NCBI GenBank assembly: GCA_039654915.1
Contig: CM077594.1
Coordinates: 73,340,393-73,404,392 of the forward strand
DNA length: 64,000 nt
Direction of reading: 5' to 3'
Source: Aquilaria yunnanensis
Lineage: Eukaryota > Streptophyta > Magnoliopsida > Malvales > Thymelaeaceae
In this document: in pieces, positions 57,701 through 64,000 of the stretch
Position numbering within the stretch: the first letter of the stretch is position 1
Layout of the letters: every line of letters begins with the position of its first letter
The notes under the pieces: model-generated
The model's input: only the letters and a program-made list of their open reading frames with translations
What the model was told of the DNA's origin: nothing
The model's database searches: none
Translations under genes and position numbers: made by a program

Positions 57701-59640
57701 AGTGGATATAAGTAGTAAGCACTAGAGTCAAATGGTCATAACTCTTATGAGGGCAAGATCTTCCCACTATAAACGTCTTATTAGGAGATCACGAGCATTG
57801 GCTGGCCTACCATGTGTACCCGACCCACTGTTTGTACTAGTAAACTTGGTGCTAATAGGATGTGTAGCAGCTTCTCCCCAACTGCTGTTATGGAATTGGA
57901 GGTATGCTTTTTGGCACCTCGAACCACCCCAAGGTACTGGGTTCTCAAAGAGTTACAACAGCCCTTGATGGAATTTTTTCCAAAAGGATGGGTTAGGTTG
58001 GGTTGGGTTGGGTAAAATTAATCATGGTTCACCAGTTGGTTGCACTCCTTAAAAAACCATTGGTTTTTAGGCTGGTTCTGGTTCCATACAGAACCAACCC
58101 AATGTGGAACCAACCCGAGGTACATGTATTAATATATTATAAAATTTATGATTTTACATATATAGTTATTTTTTGAAAACTATATTACATGTCTTTTTAG
58201 TCTTTTAGTTTTAAACCTAATCCTATGTTCTAACTATCCCAATCTTACTTCACAAACGAATTCCTAATTTCACAAACCATTGACGGGCAAAGGCTGTTGC
58301 TGTAATTTTGTTGGATTTTGGTTTTATTATCTGTATATGATATAAACTGAAAAACCTGAGAACCAGAACTAAAAGATCCAAAACCATGATTTTGATTCCA
58401 TTTGGCTCGAGGTTATTGGGGATGGATAAGAAATTTTTAAAACTGAGGTTATTTTTAACTTATTTGGTTTCACCAAAAATTTGAACCTTGCTTACCTCTA
58501 AAATTTTGGCATTGTAGAAAGTTTTCCATTCCGCAGGTAAAAACCTAATTAACCTAGAGCAAGATATAGACCTTTCTAAAATACGACGCCTGTAATTATA
58601 GTTGTCCGTCTATTTTAGTACAACTACTCATTAGAAATACATTTTTCCTTTTTTATCATTCCAGTCCTAAATGTTTATTATCTTCTTATTAGGTCAATAA
58701 ATTGAGATTAGATAAGAGGGGGTTTTGGTGACAGCTTGCTTCATCCTGTGATAGGTCTCCTTCCACTACTTCCTCAAATCGCATCCTCTACTCTCTTTCT
58801 CTCTCACCTAATCTTCTTTTCTTCTTTCCATCCCTATTCTTCTTACTCCTATCTAGTCTCCATTTCATGAAGGAAAATTTTATCAAATCATATTAATCTC
58901 TTAGTTGGTGAGTGAGACATCTAATCCTGTCATACCACTAAGGTTTTCATTTTTGGTTGCATTTCTGTTCTTTTTTTCTAATCTGACTAGTTTCAAGCTC
59001 AGTCCATTAGTTCAACAATCAGCCACCTTTTCTTCAAATTGCTTCTAATTTTTGTATATCAAGTTTTAAAATTTTGAAACCCATAAGTTTTTTTCCATGT
59101 CTAGCCTTTGTGATTGTTTTTTGGCTTACTATCTTTGGAGAGTTTTTTCATCCTGGTGGAGACGATTCTAATGCATCGATCAATGATGGAAGTAAGATAG
59201 ACTGATAAAGCACAGGTGAAAGGACATCGAGGCTAATTGTGGCTGCCACCATCTAGGCCAGGAAGATAAAATTAACTCGAGATACAAGAATTGCAAGATG
59301 AAAAAGGTAAAGGGAAATGGCTAGTGATGCCCGTTGGCATCTTCGTTGTAGGACATGGTAGGCCTGATAGGGACTTCTGGTATGGAGATGCTGGTAGAAG
59401 AGACTTTCGTCATGATATTGCCTTAAATGCTCAAAAGAACAGGGGTTATGAGGTCCTCGAAGTATGTTTCCGGGGGAAAAGCCTCCGACGCCCAAGTCAA
59501 TATTTGGCAAGTAGAGTTCAACCTGAGTAGTGAATGGAGAGTAAAAAGTAGAGTTCTCTTGAGAGTTCAACCTGTGTCTTTACCAAGGTCGTTTCCCCAA
59601 GTACTTATAGGAGGACATTGGGAGAAGTCCGTTTGACACG
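57701..59640. other. Mixed unassigned DNA with GGTT/AACC-rich repeats
   Basis: 57985-58125 carries GGGTTGGGTTGGG and GGTTCTGGTTCC facing GGAACCAACCC, and 58340-58400 has further AACC/GGTT motifs. This composition resembles subterminal parts of plant hAT-type non-autonomous elements, but I found no terminal repeats or target duplication. A pyrimidine-rich tract lies at 58740-58860. Overlapping open frames at 59253-59636 on both strands have no recognisable domain. Confidence 0.35.
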
Positions 59641-60185
59641 GCCCGCTCAGATCATGACACGTGTTCGGCCATATGCGGTCCGTACCTTTGGGGATGAGGA
59701 TCTCCAACTGGCCATAGGCTACTCTGGCCAGAAGTCAGGGCCGTGGGAGGCCTGTGTGTCAAGGGCGTGTGCAAGGTCTCTGTGATAGAGGCTCCTTAAC
59801 TATTTTTGTCGTGCTCACAAGACCTCTTCGGTGAAAAAGACCTCTTCGGGATATGAGAGCTTCTAGCCGAGGTTGCTCCAGTCACTCGGAAGGCCCCTCA
59901 GCACAGAGGATCCCCTTCGGAGGATGTTTTCCCCTTCAGAGGGTGGTGAGTCTACTCCTCCCGAAGTTGGTCAGGTCATCTTACCGATGGTGGTAGTGTA
60001 CCATTTTCCCGAGGTCAGTCTTGTTATTCCCCGAGGATGATGGTGGATTACCGATGTCAGGGGGTTAAGGACTGCAGACCCTCCTTTCCTGAGGTTGGTG
60101 CTCGCGTTCTTCGAGGGTGATGCTCATCTTTTCCGAGGGTGGTGCTTCGTCAGAGCTTGAGAGTTTGGAGGGTAATAGCCCTTTG
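59640..60185 (+). repeat. GC-rich retroelement LTR-like fragment with CCGAGG-type repeats
   Basis: Composition changes sharply to GC-rich. It contains GACACGTGTTCGGCC and many short variants of TTCCGAGG.TGRTG (59930-60150). The preceding CCCCAAGTACTTATAGGAGG (59594-59613) has a TATA-like CTTATAG. Similar text occurs in LTRs of Tat-type plant elements, which is the basis for the call; neither end could be defined. Confidence 0.4.
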
Positions 60186-60591
60186 GCTATCAGCTAGTAC
60201 CATCCTCAACCTTGATTTCATCCTTGACTTAAAGGGATTGAAATCGAAGGGTCAAAAACAACACTAATTACAGTGACTTCTCTTATCTCTTACTCATTAA
60301 TTTTCTTTTTAGTGACTTGTTTTCTTGTTGGAATTGATTAGAGCTCCTTTGTATCATTTTCCATCTTTTGGCATAAAGATTAAGAACTTGAGCTCCATTC
60401 AATTTAAGGTTTTTATTGGTATAATTTTCCATGCAAAACATGGCTAAAAATTGACATACATTTTTAGCTTGATTGTTTGCAATGGATGCCCGGCAGCTGT
60501 TTGATAACATGTCTTATAGAAGTTCCTTCTTGCAATGCCATGTTTGTATATCTAATAGTGCTTTACTATTTGGAAAGTCTTAGATGCATTT

Positions 60592-60677
60592 CCCTTTCGA
60601 GTTTGGATCATAGTATTAAATATTATATTGTACTCCCTTTCGAGTTTGGTTCATAGTATTAAATATTATATTGTACC
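60592..60677. repeat. 43-bp tandem duplication
   Basis: CCCTTTCGAGTTTGGATCAT..TTGTACT at 60592-60634 is repeated at 60635-60677 with one or two changes. Confidence 0.9.
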
Positions 60678-60686
60678 AGCTGGTAC
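60673..60686. repeat. 14-bp perfect palindrome
   Basis: GTACCAGCTGGTAC, immediately after the 43-bp duplication. A partly eroded form (GTACCAGCTAGTAC) recurs near 60759-60772. Confidence 0.85.
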
Positions 60687-60689
60687 AAC

Positions 60690-61326
60690 TGGTATATCTG
60701 GTGTCGGCACCTAAATGGTACCAAATCAGCTGATCCTGTCTCATTCTCTACATTGGAGTGTACCAGCTAGTACAGCTGTCTCATTATCTCACTGATTCAG
60801 GCAATACGTGCCCCTTCTCAAAAATCAAGCATAATTACAAAACCTGAAATGCTGTAGGGGAGAATGGAACTTCTAATTTCAAGTGAATGGGAGGAATCAC
60901 AGCCAACACATCAGTTGCTCCTCTTTGTTATAAGAATTGAAGCTAATTATTTCATATTTAACTTTTTTAGAATGCCTTAAATCCATCAGCTTAACAAGAG
61001 AAGGAGGACATTTAACTATAAAGCTATAAAAGCTTTAGAGCTAATTCATTTTAATTTAAGTCAAGCTAATCTAAAATAATTTTATTTTTATTTTTACATA
61101 TTTTTCACCTAGAACTAATTTCATTTGAAAATCAATTTTATGTAGTTGTAATAATCCATTCAAAATAAAATTTTTATAATTTTATTAAATTTCTATGAAT
61201 TTTTCCTTTTTAATGCCTAAAAAAAGAAAAATCCATAAAAAATCAATAGTATCATAAAAATTTTACAATCAATGGATTAGTTCACCTATATAGTATTGAT
61301 TTCCAAATTAATTGGTTCAGCGTATA
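60690..61326. other. AT-rich unassigned stretch
   Basis: Very AT-rich from about 60950 to 61320; no coding or element boundary recognised. Confidence 0.4.
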
Positions 61327-63435
61327 TGATACCACCTCTAAAAATGGGAAAATTACAGTATAAATACATAATGGTTATAAACAATTATATAGCATAATTT
61401 TCACTATAGTAAATGAAATGTGAGGGGTAAAGTATATAATCTACACCTACTTAAAAGATTCACACAGCGATTACCTGGCCCTAAAGGAAGCCCTAAAGGA
61501 TTGCTTGTTTTACAAGTAACCTATGGACTTTATTGTAATATTTCAAGACTTGGGTACTCAATTGTATGACTTAAAAAGAGAGCTTTTGGAAGGATTTAAA
61601 TGGTATGGAAGCATTTGTTGGGGGATAAATTGCCTGAAGGAAACATAGGCCATTATTCAAAAACCTAGGATAACAAGGTTCACAACAAGTATTCATAAAA
61701 TAACTTAAGGATGGGAGGATCTTTGACAAGGAAAGATGGCCATTTCTACCATTATCCCACCCTTCTGTGGCAAGCTCATAAGGTCAGAAAAATGGGCTAA
61801 GGATTTGCCAAAAAATTCTTTGTTTAAGGCATACTTATAATGATCTAACTGAGGGTTAAGGTTAAACTAATCAAGTCAAAGAAATATCTTGATTTCTTTA
61901 CCTTTCTGTGGTCATTTTCGGCCTTCGCCAGCTATAGTTCCTTCCTTAGCTCCTCCATAAACTTCCATAGCCACCATAGCTCAAGCTTTCAAGAGAAAGC
62001 AAGAGAAGGAAATCGGATTCAATAAAAGAGAGAAAAACCCTAGTTTTCAGGTTTATTGAGGTTCTCTTGGATTTTTTGGCCTTCACAACCTAGTTAAGGG
62101 TATTATATTTATGTTTCATGGTTGTTACAGCAGTTTCTAAAGCCCAAGTTAGAACTAAGGCCAATTAGCCTCCTAAAACCAAACATTAGCTTCAAAAGGT
62201 CTACCATAGTGATTTTATAATTTTTATTTGATTGTTTATGAACTAACCCTAATGATGTGTTGCTACTAGCATTGCATTTGATTATGTTCTATTTGTTAGT
62301 GCATTTGGATGGCTAAATTTCTGTATATGTGATTTTTTTTGTGTGTTTTTATGTCTTTGGATTTCAAGTCTATAGCTAGGAATTCAATTTCTTCATGATA
62401 AGCCCTTACTAAGCTTCTTCAAAGAGACTTACCCCCTTTCTGTCCATTTCAGGAGCGCCTAAAAGAGATCATTCAAACTAATAGCTGTGGTTTGAATTTC
62501 TCTATTAAATTTTAGATACATTAACTTCAATATGTTTAGTTGTGAACTAGAATATTTCATTATTTTTGGAGCACCTTAGCTATTTTTAGTAATGGAAATT
62601 TCTGCCTTACGCAATTGCTAGTCCCTTCAAGTTTCTGGAATGCTTAATGCTTTTGAAGTTCTCCAAGAAGCTTAGTGTATGCATTAACTAAGTTATGGCA
62701 TGTATGTAATGTATAAATGCATTTAAATGAGTTAGGTATGCTGAATTTACATTGTGTGAATGATACATGGATCAATGGAGTGTAGTTTAAAGTATGTGTG
62801 TAATTCTATCCATATTGGTTCTTATGGGCTGTTTTGAATAGTATAATGTTTGATGCTTGTAAAGTGACTTAAAATTCAAGAGAATGGCTTCCAAATGTGT
62901 CTAAAACATATATGGAATTGGCCATGTTGGTGTTGTATCTAGAAATGAAGTGTATGAATTTGAAGAAATTTTGCATGGCCATTATGGTCACTAGTTGCTC
63001 AAATTTTGGTACCCTATACTCCAATAGCCATAAGTTTCCGTGCTTAATCAGTTTGGCCATAAAATTTTGACCACACTTAGAACACTTCAAGATGAAGAAT
63101 TTGGCATTTTAATCAATAGATTTGGTACCCAGTTGCCAGAGTTATGGCTTGTCAAAGTTGGCTAATTTTGCTGTGTACTATTCATATGGTCATTTCTACC
63201 TAGTTAAGTGTAAAATCCATGATTGCAAACCTAGATGGATTTAATGCCTTATACCTATTTCCCTATGATTATTTAAGTATATTAAATGGTTTAAAACCTT
63301 TAGGGCATAGGAGGACATGGATAGAATTTGAGTTGGGCATAGCATGAAAGTTTGGACACCTGAAAGGAGGCACCAAGTGCACAAAGTGTGCATGTAATTG
63401 TGCATGGGTATGGAATTTAGAATGAATGGCATATG
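61327..63435 (+). repeat. LTR family C, copy 3, interrupted by a B LTR
   Basis: Starts TGATACCACCTCTAAAAATG (family start TGTTACCACCTC) and follows C copy 2 block by block: AGTATAAA.RCATAATG, CTTCAAAGAGACTTACCCCC, TTCTGCCTTACGCA, TTTAAAACCTTTAGGGCA. At 63436 a B LTR enters; the rest of C lies beyond the window. No coding; the minus-strand frames at 62869-63498 are not conserved. Confidence 0.85.
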
Positions 63436-64000
63436 TGTTAGTGTTGTGCCCAAAAAAAGCCAATCATGAGATGATTGTATTTTTGCACATTGAGTCATGA
63501 TATTTTATTGAGGCATTAATCCAGCAATTATGTTTGTTGTTTTGTTTCGGCGTAACGTAATAAACATAATTGTAACCCTAGAATAATGATATTCTTAAAC
63601 GTCCCTAGTCTAGTATTATTGTGGAGCGGGTTGCAATAATACATAATGACTAGCATATGTGGAGACTAATATGAGATATGTAGTCTACATATGGGTACAA
63701 ATTGGAGAACTTGTGTACTGGACCGACCCACCATGAGAACACTTCATGGATCGTTATATGAGTGTCATAAGTGATTCTCATAGTGATCATGGTATATATA
63801 GTCCTTCGACCTAAGATCATCAAGGTTCCCTACATGTGAGTCACATACTTTGATACTTTCCTTTGTTGCTCGTAACTGAGTGAACTTGAAGGAGGTCATT
63901 GGGTATGTCACATATCATGCGGAGGGATTTGTATGATCAAGATGGGATTTGTCCCTCCTATGTAACGGGAGTGATATCTTTGGGCCCCTTGATAGAGTGA
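63436..64000 (+). mobile_element. LTR family B, copy 7, cut by the window end
   Basis: Starts TGTTAGTGTTGTGCCC after atatg (63431-63435, probable left target duplication). The first 565 bp align with copies 5 and 6. The other end is outside the window. Confidence 0.9.

Noticed and set aside
59253..59636. Overlapping open frames on both strands (69-105 codons)
   Set aside because: No domain, no splice or promoter context, mutually overlapping.
1..64000. tRNA, rRNA and snRNA genes
   Set aside because: No cloverleaf-compatible A/B boxes or rRNA signature was seen by eye. A covariance-model scan would be decisive.

Overview
This window looks like heterochromatic nuclear DNA of a flowering plant. 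It is AT-rich and contains no intact protein-coding gene. It holds plant-type LTR retrotransposons (Tekay-like chromovirus, Tat-lineage Ty3/gypsy, Ty1/copia), non-autonomous hAT and Mutator-like DNA elements, and a broken fragment of a plant 3-ketoacyl-ACP synthase I (plastid-type) gene. Nearly every long ORF is either a decayed retroelement domain or chance coding inside an LTR. I do not name a species.

Layout. 1-741: part of an LTR (family G, minus) inserted in a Ty1/copia gag-protease relic (742-2079, minus). 2080-5907: unassigned DNA, a truncated family-B LTR (3460-4642), then the 3' interior and polypurine tract of another retroelement whose LTR (family D) is 5908-7900. 7901-36150: a 26-bp minisatellite, about 8.5 kb of monomers in total. 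It contains a piece of the KAS I gene (12448-13117) and is split by four LTR-element insertions: C (9440-11929), the chromovirus A (15451-26467), C (27621-30100) and E (32570-35452). 36151-51613: an E-type element with a truncated 5' LTR, a primer-binding-site-like sequence, an apparently non-coding interior, a PPT and a 2.75-kb 3' LTR. Its interior carries a second D LTR and a solo LTR of family H. That D LTR itself carries a Mutator-like MITE, two nested B LTRs and a hAT element. 52320-57700: a decayed Tat-lineage gag-pol relic (minus), split inside reverse transcriptase by a solo A LTR (53517-55962). 57700-61326: mixed unassigned DNA. 61327-64000: a third C LTR, entered by another B LTR at 63436 that runs off the window.

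How the pieces fit. Boundaries come mostly from TG...CA termini plus 5-bp target-site duplications (8 bp for hAT) that I could read directly. They give a relative order: array first, then A into the array, then three B insertions into A; D into E, B into D, B into B. Family B is seen only as lone LTRs. The coding relics carry many in-frame stops and altered catalytic residues (protease DTG to DTS in A and to DNR in copia; integrase second Asp to Asn in A), so nothing here appears able to transpose by itself.

The most unusual signal is the intron-containing 3' end of a KAS I gene embedded in the 26-bp minisatellite. The array also shows orientation switches, two monomer length classes and a possible three-monomer higher-order unit. 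LTR family letters (A-H) are my own labels.
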